Notes under the pieces: model-generated
The model's database searches: none
What the model saw: only the letters and a program-made list of their open reading frames with translations
What the model was told of the DNA's origin: nothing
In this document: positions 37,180 to 47,510 of the stretch, in pieces
Layout of the letters: each line of letters opens with the position of its first letter
Numbering within the stretch: the first letter of the stretch is position 1
Translations under genes and position numbers: made by a program
Assembly (NCBI GenBank): GCA_020002185.1
Contig: CM034532.1
Coordinates: 53,471,430-53,535,429, forward strand
Origin: Paraescarpia echinospica
Taxonomy: Eukaryota; Annelida; Polychaeta; Sabellida; Siboglinidae
Direction: 5' to 3'
DNA: 64,000 nt

Positions 37180-38796
37180 GAGTCAATCATGTCGACAGAA
37201 GTGTCACTGATAGGCAGGCCGCTCCAGAACAGAACTCTGTTCTTTTGGCATCAACGGACTAAGCTTTTTGACAATGTCATCATGCTTGCTCTGTGGCACA
37301 CCACGAGGTCTGTCTTTCACATCGAAAGTTCCTCCTCCGAGAAGATGAGTTGCAATCCTTTTCATCAGGAATTCACTCAACTGGAACTCATCTTCCGTCA
37401 GCACGCATTTCCAGAAGAGTTTGCTTGACCCCCTTCTGAATTGTGCCACGCTCACGTGACCCAACGTTGGCTTCTTCGTGGATTTTGCCGAACTTATGCC
37501 ATTTCCCCAAGAACGAAAATCTGCATGACTCAAGAAAATGACTGTTCCAGATTTGCTTATCATGCTTGCAAAATCCGAGATGTCGTAGACATTCTTCTTT
37601 GACCTCATACCTTTCTCGACCTGTGCATGAAAGAAGTCGGCTGACATGAAAGCGTGTCCTTTCTCAAGATACTTCATAGTGATGGTGTGTAGGCCCCCTG
37701 GCTGATTGACCTCACTCACCATTCCCATGTAGTGTCCAGTTTTTATTTTGACCTGCGCAATTATCAACCCAGAACGTGAACTCCTCACAATCTCGATACT
37801 TCTCGGTGTGGATTACTTTTGAAAATGTACTCATCATGTCATCGGCATTTCTTCCAGAGATCCCCTCATGACATACTACTCCAAGTGGACGTACACTCTT
37901 CCCAACACTCTTTCCATCCAGTGGCGCGAATGTCTCGTGGAATGTCACTAGGCGCTTTGTGAAGACGCATGTTTATCCCCATCGGAGGCAGCATGATGAC
38001 TTTCTGCATATCAACGGAAAAGAGGGCTTCTTTGTCACCATGTGTTTTTTCTCTGTCATCGTAGTATGCCTTTCTACTAAGCCATGCTCGCTCGATGTGC
38101 ACTCTCCAATCATTACACTGCTGACATAATGCAGGATCGTTATTGTCGTGATTGTGTTTCTCATGCACAATGCAGGTCTCACACTCTTCTCCTAGTTTAG
38201 TGAAGCTAATGTTTCTTATCGCTGATAACGTTCCGATATGTCTCATAGCAAGCGATCCCTGGGTGCGTTGTTTTGAAATCAGCATGCATTTCACGAATTG
38301 AGAGTTCCTTAGAGGCGCATGCTCTCGCCTGTAGTGACTGACAGCTGGATTGAATGATTTTATGTGTTCCTTTATCTTCTCTTTTCCTTCGTTGCTCAGT
38401 TTGTGCGGAGGAACATGTTTTCCTCGTTTGTTGCGAGGCGGGGTGATTGCATTTTCTTCGCGGCTCATTGCAAGCATTTGCAGCCACGACCACCTTGTCG
38501 CTGGTGTAGCCCAATGTGGCAAGGGAAAATCGCTTCCATACGAACACATCTTGCCCACTCTCATTTGGTAGCTTGTAATAGCGACTGCAAGTGCGAGTGT
38601 AAACGCCTTCAATCTCTTCTCGCGGACGCTTCGTAGCTGCTTCTTTGATGTTGCTTGCAATCCAAGCCTGACGTGCATCATAGGACATACCCCAAAACTG
38701 TGTATATATTCTCTGCCTTCTTCGTTCATTCACATTCTCAAGACACTTCTTTTTACAATTGCAGCTAGCCAACATTCGGTGTTTCTCCAGCTGCAT
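37180..38796 (-). pseudogene. DUF7869-type (DDE-like) protein gene, 3' part, frameshifted
   Basis: On - strand, over four frame segments: HRMLASCNCKKKCLENVNE, then RYYKLPNESG…FSLATLGYTSDK, SFNPAVSHYRREHAPLR, ISFTKLGEECETC, SVDMQKVIMLPPMG, VCHEGISGRNADDM, FTFWVDNCAGQNKNW and KYLEKGHAFMSADFFH. These are the hallmark blocks, in order, of a widespread invertebrate family with a DUF7869 domain, probably transposon-derived, with conserved DNC and D-H motifs. The N-terminal part appears to continue at 45,084-45,252 beyond an inserted LINE. Multiple frameshifts argue for a dead copy. Confidence 0.75.
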
Positions 38797-39152
38797 TAGT
38801 AGTAGTAGTAGTAAAAGCTTTATTTAATGATGGTGACCATGTCACGTTATATCGTGATTTTCAATGGGCCATCTCACACTACATTCTTACATCAACCTTT
38901 ACACAGCTTTTATAAAATATACAATTCACAACAATAAAAATATAAATAATATAGTAAATTAAATAAATAAAAATTAATTAAATAATAAATGATTAATATT
39001 ACACTACAAATAAAACAACATCATGAATACAATTACCAATTCTAGAAAGATTAAAGTCAATAATAATAGTCAATAAGATCAAGATGAATGAATTTAAACA
39101 ATTCATAATTTAAAATAAATACTCATTCAGGCATATCAATTGAAAAGTGCAA

Positions 39153-39946
39153 TCAATTGTATACATCCTTCTTGAGAAATTTTAAAAAGACTGTTTTAAA
39201 AGTATCTACACTATTGGCATTCTGTATAGATTCCGGGATAGCGTCCCATAGTTTCGCACCCCTATAAGCAAATGTGCGCTGGCCTATGGCCAGGTTGTAC
39301 TTGTGAACACGAATGTTTGTGCAGCCGCGGGTGTGATGATCATGTACACTACTGTTTAATGTAAATAGATCTATAAGGTAGGCCGGGGCTTGCCCATGCA
39401 TGATATTATACATTACTATGGCAGTGAAGTAACGTATGCGAACATCAATTGGCAACCATCCTAGAGAGCGAAATAGTGTCACTGTTGAAACTTGTCGCCG
39501 GTCTTTCACATTCAAAATTACACGTGCATACTGCTTCATCATCTTACGAACGTTCGACAGCAAAACCTGTCCGCAACTACCCCATATGACGCAGCCGTAG
39601 TCAATCAACGGTTGCACCATCCCTGAGAAATACAGTTTCCTTGCACGTAGCGGCATTAAGCGTTTCACTTGGTTGAACAAATACAACCGGCTCCGCAGCT
39701 TGGAGCATAGCTTTGTCACATGTGCATTCCAAGTTAGGTTACTGTCGACGTATAAGCCAAGTAATTTGTGGGTCTGAACGGGTGTTACGATACAGTTGTT
39801 GCCATGTATGCAGAAGTTCGGACTTGCACGTTGTAATTTCTGCCTGGTGCCAAGTAGCATGCACCCTGTCTTATCGGCGTTTAGAATCATTCGATTTTCG
39901 TTTATCCAGTTGTACAGTGGTTTTGAGTGAGTTGTTAGTGACCTGT
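39153..39946 (-). pseudogene. LINE reverse transcriptase C-terminal part
   Basis: Open 264-codon segment with NADKTGCMLLGT, GLYVDSNLTWNAHV, YGCVIWGSCG, RSLGWLPIDVRIRYF and the terminal FAYRGAKLWDAIPESI typical of jockey/CR1/L2-clade LINEs. Its apparent start lies within the LTR of the inserted gypsy, so the true upstream part is at 44,513 and beyond. Confidence 0.85.
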
Positions 39947-40075
39947 TGTCGTGTATTGGGTACGACATTTACAGAGAACTATTGACATAGTCAAATAGAA
40001 CAAACATTTTATTACCGGAAGTCTGGAACAACTCTCTAACTAGGAACAGGAACACGTGATATGTCATATATAACA
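39947..40075 (-). repeat. 3' LTR of gypsy element 1 (129 bp)
   Basis: Matches 44421-44507 except for one extra 42-bp block (about 39980-40021) that holds an AATAAA signal on the coding strand, plus one substitution. Confidence 0.95.
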
Positions 40076-40228
40076 TTCCTCCCTCTAGGATACAAACTTG
40101 TATTAGAGTTCACTGTTCTATGAATGAAATAAACTAAATTAGAAAACAGTCCAGAGTGTTCTACAGCTCGTAGAAAATGTGCAAATAAAAACGTACACTG
40201 ATAACTACACTAACTTTGTAGTTATAGT

Positions 40229-43200
40229 TCACAAGTTTAACTTTATAGGTGCTTTCACTACTCTGGTAGATCTTCTCACGGGACTTGCCACCAATCTTGG
40301 TGTCGCAGATTCCGTCACAGTGACGTTGGGAAAGTTCGATTCCGAACCTTCTGTAGACACTGAATGTCGAGTACTCGCGATCGCCTCCGCGTCGATAGCT
40401 GGCGACGGAGGTAGTACTTCTGGCAGTTGAACAACCGATTGTTGCTGCTGCTGCTGCTGCTGTTGTTGTTGTTGTTCTGCATCAACCGTCTCCGTTTCAT
40501 CGGGTCGTCTCTCTCTGAGATGGTCTTGGTGGCGTTTCCAAAGGCGGCCGTCACTCAAACGTACGGTGAACGTGAGTGGGCCCAGCTGGTTCTCGATGAC
40601 TGTCGAAACCCACTTAGGTTTTCCTTGGAAATTCATGGCCCAGACGCAGTCTCCGGCTCGGAACGTACGTGCAGCCGCATGAGCGTCCTGATGTTGCTTG
40701 TCGTATGCCTGTTTTTGCAGAACGCGATCTTGAACTGATGGTCGTATGAGATCCAGGCGTGTTCGAGGTGAAGTCTTGAGTACGAATTCTGCAGGTGTTC
40801 GACCCGTGGTACCCTGTGGCGTGATCCGGTACCTCGCTAGCAGAGTGTATAATCTGTCTTCCAGATTACCTTTGGTTTTCTTCAGACCAGCCTTGATTGT
40901 CTGCACTGCTCTCTCAGCTAAACCATTGCTTGATGGGTGGTACGGTGAACATCTGATGTGTCTGATGTCATTTGCTCTGCAGAATTGTCCAAACTCCTCG
41001 CTTGTGAAACAGCTTCCATTGTCCGAGACGATCGTGTTAGGCAGTCCAATATATGCGAATGTTTGCCTAAGTTTGGTGATAGTTATGCTCCTGGTTGCTG
41101 TAGATACCACATGAGCATCGATGAATTTGCTGTGTGCGTCCACAATGATCAACAGCATGCGACCTTCAAACGGTCCAGCATAGTCAATATGGATTCGGTG
41201 CCAAGCGCGACCTGGCCACTCCCACGAGTGTAGTGGTGCTACAGGCGGTTGCTTGCCGTGCAGCTGACACACATTGCAGTCTTTCACGTATCTTTCGATC
41301 TCCATGTCCAATCCAGGCCACCACATGTAACTTCGGGCGAGCGCTTTCATCTTGACGATGCCAGGGTGTGTGTTATGCAACTCATCCAGCAGCGCATCGC
41401 GTCCCTTGGGCGGCACGATCACTCTGGCTCCCCAGAACAACACTCCTTGTTGTACGCTCAATTCGTCTTTTCGTTGACAGTATGCATCGAGCTCTCGTGG
41501 TGCTTGGTTAGACCAACCGTGTTCCACAAAGTGACGTACTTGTGAAAGAACGGGGTCAAGAGCCGTCCATTTTTCGATCTGGTCCGATGTGACCGGGCTC
41601 TCGTCCATGGTTGACAATGCCAGGACTACTTCTTGTGGAACCGGTACTTTCTCTGGTGTGTCAGGCAGAGGTAATCGACTAAGGCAGTCAGCGTGGCTGA
41701 TGCTGGTCCCCGGCCTGTACTCAAATTTGTACTGGTAGTTGCTCATTGTCAGCGCCCAACGTTGTATTCGTGCGCTGGACATTGGCGATATGAGTCGATC
41801 TTGTTTCAAGAGTCCCAGCAATGGCTTATGATCCGATTGCAGTACGAACTCGCGACCATAGAGGTACTTGTGGAACTTCGTAATTCCGAACACAAGAGAT
41901 AACGCCTCCTTTTCTAGTTGCGCATATTTCTTCTCAGCAGAAGATAGAGTGCGTGACGCGAACGCTACTGGCTTTTCGCTGCCGTCGGGTAGGCGATGAG
42001 ACAACACGCTCCCGATGCCGTAGGGAGAAGCGTCACTGCTCACAACGATGGGTAAACGGGGGTTGTAGTGCACAAGCACCGTAGAAGAAGACACTAATGC
42101 CTTTGATCGTTCAAATACATCTTGGTGAATCGCACTCCATTTCCACTTCACGTCCAATCGAGTCAACTCATGCAGCGGTGCCAAGAGGTTGCTGATGTTC
42201 GGCAGAAAGTTGTGATAATAGTGGATCAGACCAAGGTAGCTGCGCAACTCCTGCACGTTTTGCGGGGCACGCGCACTCTGTATGGCGAGCACCTTGTCGT
42301 TCGTCGGGTGGATGCCCTCCCTGTCGATGATATGGCCCAAGTACTTGCAAGACGTCTGTCGAAACGTGCACTTCTCCTTCTGCAACCGTATTCCAGTATC
42401 GAGCAGTCGCGTGAGCACCATTTGCAGGTTGCTGTCGTGCTCCTCTGGTGTCCTTCCAGAAACAAGGATGTCGTCCAGATATACCACGGTCATAGGAATG
42501 TTCTGCAGCAGTTGCTCCATGATGCGTTGGAAAATTCCAGGAGCAGAAGATACGCCAAACGGAAGGCGTTCGTACTCGAACAGACCTTTGGAGGTGTTGA
42601 TTGTGGTTAGCTTGCGCGACTCCTGATCGAGGACAACTTGTTGATAAGCGTTGCTTAGATCGAGCGTTGTGTACAGTTGTCCACCAGCTACTTTGTCGAA
42701 CAGATCATCGATGTTGGGAATGGGATATTTGTCGACCTTCACTGCCTTGTTTATCGTGACCCTGTAGTCTCCGCAAATCCGGATGTCTCCTGAAGACTTG
42801 AGTACTGGTACAATAGGAGCAGCCCATTCTGAGAACTCAACGGGATGAATGACGCCCTCAGCCTGTAGGCGTTCTAGTTCATCTTCTACCTTTGCACGAA
42901 GAGCGAGCGGCACTGGACGTGGTTTGCAGTACCGTGGCTGTACAGACTCATCAATGTACAACTTGGCAGTAACTCCTTTGAGCTTGCCTAGTCCTGCCGT
43001 GAAGACAGCTTGGTAATGCTCAAGAAACGAATCTTGGTCCATTTTATGCAGTTCAGCCCAATTAAGACGTAGCACCGACAGCCAATCACGTCCGAGCAGA
43101 TTCGGACCAGCCCCTGGGACGATCAGCGTATGATGTTGGCGATTGTGATGTACATTCAATAGCACCTGCCCCAGTGGTTGAATTGTGTCGCCTGAATACG

Positions 43201-44317
43201 TGCGCAGACTTGGCACGTCACGTGTGCTGAGTGTCAGCTGTGGATTAGCCTCTTTGATTCTAACCCAGTCTCTGTCTGCTATCAACGAAACTGAAGCCTC
43301 AGTATCAATTTCCATCTTGACTCGTGTACTCTGAATGTCAATTGTACACATGTATGGTGCGACAGTGTTCGTGCGCGTGGCGTTGCAGTTGTACATATTT
43401 AATGTGTATGTGTCGTTGCATAAACCTGCATTGTCTGATTGTTGTGGAACGTCCTTTACCAAATTAGTGTTTGCCAAGACAGCTCTACACACTCTAGCGA
43501 AGTGATTAGGTTTTTCGCATTTGTAACATGTTTTGCCCCAAGCTGGACATTCCGTTCTATTGTGCGGAGATTTTCCACAGCCTGGACAAGATTGTGCATT
43601 GCCATATTTTGAAACGGTATCGCTGCAGCGCGGTGGCGCCACACGACGGGGTTTTCGTTGATTGTCAGTTTTCGGTGGCGCACCCTGGCGACCAACAGAA
43701 CGACTATTCCGGTCGCGGTTTTGCTTCCTCGAACGCGGGTGGTGATGACGATCACTGGAAACTGCGTTGACGTTCGTCGTTGACGCGGCGTTGGTCCCCA
43801 TGACCGATGATTGATGCATTGTGGACTCAAGCGTACGACCGTACGTCAGCAAACGATCGAGACTGATCGTTGCCTCACTCAGTCCCTTTTCGCGAATCTT
43901 AGGCATCGTGCACTTCTGAATGATTTGCGATTTTATTTCACGCGATTTGTCTTGAAAATTGCAATTTTTAGACAGCAGTTGAAGTCGAGCGTGAAATTGG
44001 TCCAGTGTCTCACCAGTGTGCTGTTGTGACTGGCGAAAGACGAACACTTCATATTCTTCGTTTCGTTTCGGTGTGAAGTAGGCCGTAAGCTTGTCTTTCG
44101 TTTCAGCGTAATTGTCACTGTCGACGACACCAACAGACTCACTCAGCTCGAATACAGCTTCACCAGCGTAGTGTAACAACATCGCCTTCTTCCGCCTGTC
44201 GTCGTCTATATCTCGCGCGACGACGAAATTGTCGAAACGGCGAATCCACCGCTCCCATCGCGCACTTGCGCTGTCAGCGGGCGTTATGGCGAACGGCTCG
44301 AAACCCGTGTTTTCCAT
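40229..44317 (-). CDS. Gag-Pol polyprotein of gypsy element 1
   Basis: Single 1,362-residue ORF. Gag begins near residue 20 (WERWIRRFDNF). Two zinc knuckles lie near 245-278 (CPGCGKSPHNRTEC, CYKCEKPNHFARVC). The protease near 337 reads EIDTEASVS, with Glu where the active-site DTG has Gly. The reverse transcriptase runs about 455-640 with YLDDILVSG near 613. RNase H is near 735-850 (SDASPYGIG). The integrase has an HHCC finger near 975 (HNTHPG…CNVCQ) and D-D35-E at about 1040, 1099 and 1135. A run of glutamines near 1280 and a basic end follow. Gag and Pol share one frame, as in Mag-like lineages. No stop interrupts it. Confidence 0.95.
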   Translation of the reverse strand: MENTGFEPFAITPADSASARWERWIRRFDNFVVARDIDDDRRKKAMLLHYAGEAVFELSESVGVVDSDNYAETKDKLTAYFTPKRNEEYEVFVFRQSQQHTGETLDQFHARLQLLSKNCNFQDKSREIKSQIIQKCTMPKIREKGLSEATISLDRLLTYGRTLESTMHQSSVMGTNAASTTNVNAVSSDRHHHPRSRKQNRDRNSRSVGRQGAPPKTDNQRKPRRVAPPRCSDTVSKYGNAQSCPGCGKSPHNRTECPAWGKTCYKCEKPNHFARVCRAVLANTNLVKDVPQQSDNAGLCNDTYTLNMYNCNATRTNTVAPYMCTIDIQSTRVKMEIDTEASVSLIADRDWVRIKEANPQLTLSTRDVPSLRTYSGDTIQPLGQVLLNVHHNRQHHTLIVPGAGPNLLGRDWLSVLRLNWAELHKMDQDSFLEHYQAVFTAGLGKLKGVTAKLYIDESVQPRYCKPRPVPLALRAKVEDELERLQAEGVIHPVEFSEWAAPIVPVLKSSGDIRICGDYRVTINKAVKVDKYPIPNIDDLFDKVAGGQLYTTLDLSNAYQQVVLDQESRKLTTINTSKGLFEYERLPFGVSSAPGIFQRIMEQLLQNIPMTVVYLDDILVSGRTPEEHDSNLQMVLTRLLDTGIRLQKEKCTFRQTSCKYLGHIIDREGIHPTNDKVLAIQSARAPQNVQELRSYLGLIHYYHNFLPNISNLLAPLHELTRLDVKWKWSAIHQDVFERSKALVSSSTVLVHYNPRLPIVVSSDASPYGIGSVLSHRLPDGSEKPVAFASRTLSSAEKKYAQLEKEALSLVFGITKFHKYLYGREFVLQSDHKPLLGLLKQDRLISPMSSARIQRWALTMSNYQYKFEYRPGTSISHADCLSRLPLPDTPEKVPVPQEVVLALSTMDESPVTSDQIEKWTALDPVLSQVRHFVEHGWSNQAPRELDAYCQRKDELSVQQGVLFWGARVIVPPKGRDALLDELHNTHPGIVKMKALARSYMWWPGLDMEIERYVKDCNVCQLHGKQPPVAPLHSWEWPGRAWHRIHIDYAGPFEGRMLLIIVDAHSKFIDAHVVSTATRSITITKLRQTFAYIGLPNTIVSDNGSCFTSEEFGQFCRANDIRHIRCSPYHPSSNGLAERAVQTIKAGLKKTKGNLEDRLYTLLARYRITPQGTTGRTPAEFVLKTSPRTRLDLIRPSVQDRVLQKQAYDKQHQDAHAAARTFRAGDCVWAMNFQGKPKWVSTVIENQLGPLTFTVRLSDGRLWKRHQDHLRERRPDETETVDAEQQQQQQQQQQQQSVVQLPEVLPPSPAIDAEAIASTRHSVSTEGSESNFPNVTVTESATPRLVASPVRRSTRVVKAPIKLNL

Positions 44318-44420
44318 TTTTCACAATGACGTAGTCAGCGAAAGTTCTACTTGCGTGCGACGGTCTAGGTGCTAGAGCTCGTCTTGTTGTGGTTACTCAT
44401 CCCATCGTTCGTCGCCAATA

Positions 44421-44507
44421 TGTCGTGTATTGGGTACGACATTTACAGAGAAGTCTGGAACAACTCTCTAACCAGGAACAGGAACACGTGATATGTCATA
44501 TATAACA
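44421..44507 (-). repeat. 5' LTR of gypsy element 1 (87 bp, lacks 42 bp)
   Basis: Same ends as the other LTR but lacks the poly(A)-signal block. Confidence 0.95.
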
Positions 44508-44764
44508 CCTGTTTATGTCTGCAACACATTTGCCGGCCGTATATAGTGTCGAGTCATCGGCATACATGTCAATCCACGTGTTTGCTACTTCGAGAATGGC
44601 ATCGTTCATAAAATAATAAAAAGCAGGGGTCCAAGTATTGAGCCTTGCGGCACACCTATCGTTACCGGAAGAGGGTCTGACAACACACTGTCACATTTCA
44701 CGCGTTGGTAGCGTTCGCTAAGATAAGATCGGAACCAGGCTAGCTCGTTTTCATGGCAACCATA

Positions 44765-44926
44765 TGTCGTGTACTGGCCGTGGGCTGTGCGTACAACGAC
44801 ATTATAGAATGAAGATTCTCGTAGAAAAAGTATGAACACGTTTATTGTGACACAGGCGGAACTCGAGATCCAAAGGAAAAGAGGAAACGGGGCATGGTAA
44901 ACGGTTCCGCGATCAAGGATCTAACA
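44765..44926 (-). mobile_element. Solo LTR (162 bp) of a different LTR element
   Basis: TG…CA-bounded 162 bp flanked by CCATA at 44760-44764 and 44927-44931. Removing it with one CCATA restores the LINE frame between KLELYG and CHENELAWF. It carries AATAAA on the - strand. Its terminal tgtcgtgtac/ctaaca resembles gypsy element 1 only at the very ends, so it is another family. Confidence 0.88.
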
Positions 44927-45083
44927 CCATACAACTCCAGTTTGAGTAAAATCAGATCATGGTCAACCAAGTCAAAAGCCTTTCTCAGATCGACTAACAC
45001 CATGCCACGCAAGTTGCCTTTGTCAATGTTGCTCAGAAAATAGTCGGTCAGCTTAAGCAATACAGTTTCACATGACATTGCAT

Positions 45084-45252
45084 CCTTCTCGTAGGTAGTA
45101 CGAGCACGCTTCCTTGCGGTATGGGAATCATTCTCGTTTTCAGGCAGCCTGTCTTCGGCTTGACGAGGCCTGTCATCAAAGACTTCATGGCCATGGTTCA
45201 ATGAGTTCGTATCAGAGCCTTGAATAACGCCCCTTAAGAAAGAAGGAAGCAT
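45084..45252 (-). pseudogene. Probable 5' piece of the split DUF7869-type gene
   Basis: 56 codons from an ATG at 45252, Asp/Arg-rich, ending HTARKRARTTYEKDA exactly where the LINE begins. TGCAT stands at both LINE borders (38792-38796 and 45079-45083). The two sides do not rejoin in one frame, so assignment to the same gene rests on position and composition. Confidence 0.45.
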
Positions 45253-45259
45253 AACTCAT

Positions 45260-45988
45260 GACAGAGATGTGTGACAAATTAGCTTATACACTGCAAATTT
45301 TAAGAATTTAGTAATGCGTTTTTTTTTTTTTTTGGAAATGCCTAAAGTTCGGGCAGCAACTATTTCCAATTTACGTGTTAATTAATAAACGTTGCGCCAA
45401 AATTCGTGATATTTATAAAATCCTATTTTAATAGTCGTTAAAAAAAGTTGGTCTTCCATGGTTTCTGCCTATGTCTTCCCACAGCCGGACAATGCAAAAT
45501 CTACCCAGCTTTGGCAGTGATCGCACACCAAGTGTCGCTTTGCCTTGACTTGCCGCTTGCAAGGCGCCATATCCCTATGAGAATTTATTTAATAACTTAA
45601 CTAACTTAGTCTTTATAAAGACTGTTTCCTGTGTACTACAGCACACTTTATGTTACAGATTTCAATTACACAGCCGACTTTATTCTATCACGAACGCTAA
45701 CATTACCGGTAGTGACCTAATTTAAATACAATAAATTACGTTACGTTAGGCTGCTTTAATTTATTTAGGCCCGACTATCGCCCTTTGTTTAATTTTAACA
45801 ACAGTGCTACCTAATCAAAATATTTAGCAAGTACTGGCTTACACAGATATTATCTTATGTAAGTAGTTTGATGGTTGTTACTTTATCTCCTATATATTCT
45901 ACCACATAATCAGGTTTGTTAAATCTTGTTTACAACTTATCGAAGGCTAAGTTACCCTATTATCACTCACTATACTAAGATGTTCTAA
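45260..45988. other. No gene recognised
   Basis: AT-rich sequence with a T-run at about 45320. I see nothing assignable. Confidence 0.6.
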
Positions 45989-45997
45989 AATACTTTA

Positions 45998-46073
45998 CGA
46001 CGTGGTTATTCTTCCGGCTGCCGTAACCCATATTCAGGTGGCTATTCTTCCGTGAGTTCCGGTGCGCATGCGC
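45998..46073 (+). repeat. Left TIR of the 9-bp-TSD transposon
   Basis: Contains gtggttattcttccgg and gtggctattcttccgtg as an internal direct repeat, and a tgcgcatgcgc site at its inner edge. Confidence 0.9.
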
Positions 46074-46279
46074 GTATACCGTTTACTAATCCGTCACATA
46101 CTACGACAGCCGTAACCGCAATTTGCAGCGCTAACATTCCGAGAGTGCCGTAATCGCAAGTGCTTGAGTTAAAGTTCCGAGAGTGTTGGCTAAGACTAAG
46201 TTTGGTGCCGTGTGTACTGTACCTGCTACGGCAGCCGTAACCGCAATTGGCGGCGATAACATGTCATAATACAATAATT

Positions 46280-47510
46280 AAAATGAAATAATAGCAGTGC
46301 ATTATATAAAATAATTTTTTTATTTCTAAAGGTATCACGTGTTTTAATCTGCTATAGTTTTTGAAAACTTATTTGATTTTTCAGTGTTTTTTTTAAATTT
46401 AAGTTAGTATCTAGAGTTAAACCTAAGAAGTTAATTTCTTCCACTCTCTCAATATTTATATTTTCAATTTTGAGAAATAGGCTCTGCCTCTGTGTAGGTT
46501 TGTTTGGCAGTTGGAAGGTATTATATTTAGATTTTACTTTTATTTAGTGACAACTTATTAATATTCTGAGTTCTTCATTTATTACAATTATTTTGAGTTC
46601 TTCATTTATTAGAGATTCTATATTTCTGTTTTGTGCTTTATCACAAAAAGTTTCAATGGTGCAAAATAAAGTGGTATCATCAGCATATATATTATAAATT
46701 TAAACATTTGGCTTGCTTGTGAAAAGTCAATTATATCTATAGTAAATTAACAGTGGTCCAAGGATGGACCCTTGTGGTACACCTACTTTTATAGGTAAAG
46801 TATCAGATGTAGTATCTTCAAATTCGGTATATTGTTTCCAGTTGCTTAAATAGCTTTCGAATAAGAGTTGCCATAAACTTGTTTAATAATATCGAATGGT
46901 AAGGTCAAGAAAAATACTAATTGGTGACTGCTTTTTGTCCATTTGAGTAATTATTCTATCTACTAGTTCGAGTGGTGCATATTCTGTTAAATGGTTAGGT
47001 CTAAATCTGTACTGATTATCAAAAATAGCTTAGAAAAAATCAAATAAGTGGATAACTGATTATGGATAATGTTCTCTAGTCAGAAACTTACATTTTTCAT
47101 ATCCAAGATGTTTAATTTACCTGGTAGAGGACTAGAGGCATTCGTCAACATATCACGTCGACTTCATCAGTACCGATGACGCTAAATGACGTTCTCTAGT
47201 ACTTTAGAAATAGTTGGAAGGAGAGAAATTGGCCTGTAATTTGTTATTAGAGTTGGGTCATCCTCTTTGAAAACTACTTTTGCGATTTCAGTTTTATCAG
47301 GAAATATGCCAGTATTAATGACTTGGTTAATTACTATGGTTAGCGATTTAATTATTGCCGGTTCAATAATTTTTAGCAGTATTGGTGAAATACCACAAAA
47401 TCCACTGCTGTTTTTAGTTGGGAGATCATTTATTATTTTCCTTACTGTTTCTTCATCCACATTCTTAAATTTAAGAACTTTTGTATCTATTTTTTGTTTC
47501 TTGTATATTT
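46280..47510 (-). pseudogene. CR1/L2-like LINE fragment, related to 23059-26700
   Basis: On - strand, 47460-47182 reads EETVRKIINDLPTKNSSGF, then LLKIIEPAIIKSL and NYRPISLLPTISKVLE, close to the copy at 25,095-24,840. Beyond it the RT text continues in broken frames to PQGSILGPLLI- and YADD-like remnants near 46,690. A 111-bp insertion (47080-47190) sits in it with a 9-bp duplication GTTCTCTAG (47071-47079 and 47191-47199). Confidence 0.8.

Larger units (their letters stand above)
39947..44507 (-). mobile_element. Complete Ty3/gypsy retrotransposon (element 1)
   Basis: Bounded by LTRs at 39947-40075 (3' LTR) and 44421-44507 (5' LTR), both TG…CA on the coding strand. The 5-bp target duplication CCTGT stands at 39942-39946 and 44508-44512. 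A purine-rich tract (agagggaggaa) abuts the 3' LTR at about 40076-40087. A primer site with tggcgacga lies 3 nt inside the 5' LTR and resembles that of element 2. One 1,362-codon polyprotein fills the interior. Inserted in a LINE. Confidence 0.95.
38797..45078 (-). mobile_element. 5'-truncated LINE, split by a gypsy element and a solo LTR
   Basis: Three pieces read through on - strand: 45078-44932, 44759-44513 and 39946-39153, then a 3' UTR ending in a (TAC)n tail at about 38797-38815. It starts inside the RT domain (SCETVLLKLTDYFL, VDLRKAFDLVDH), continues GVPQGSILGPLLF and MYADDSTLY, and ends after the ARKLYFSGMVQPLIDYGCVI C-terminal block at 39153. Reading frame continues across the gypsy insertion once one target copy is removed. 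Target duplication TGCAT. This is a typical 5'-truncated reverse-transcribed copy. Confidence 0.8.

Noticed and set aside
42122..42626. Long + strand frames inside gypsy element 1
   Set aside because: Antisense shadows of the intact polyprotein.
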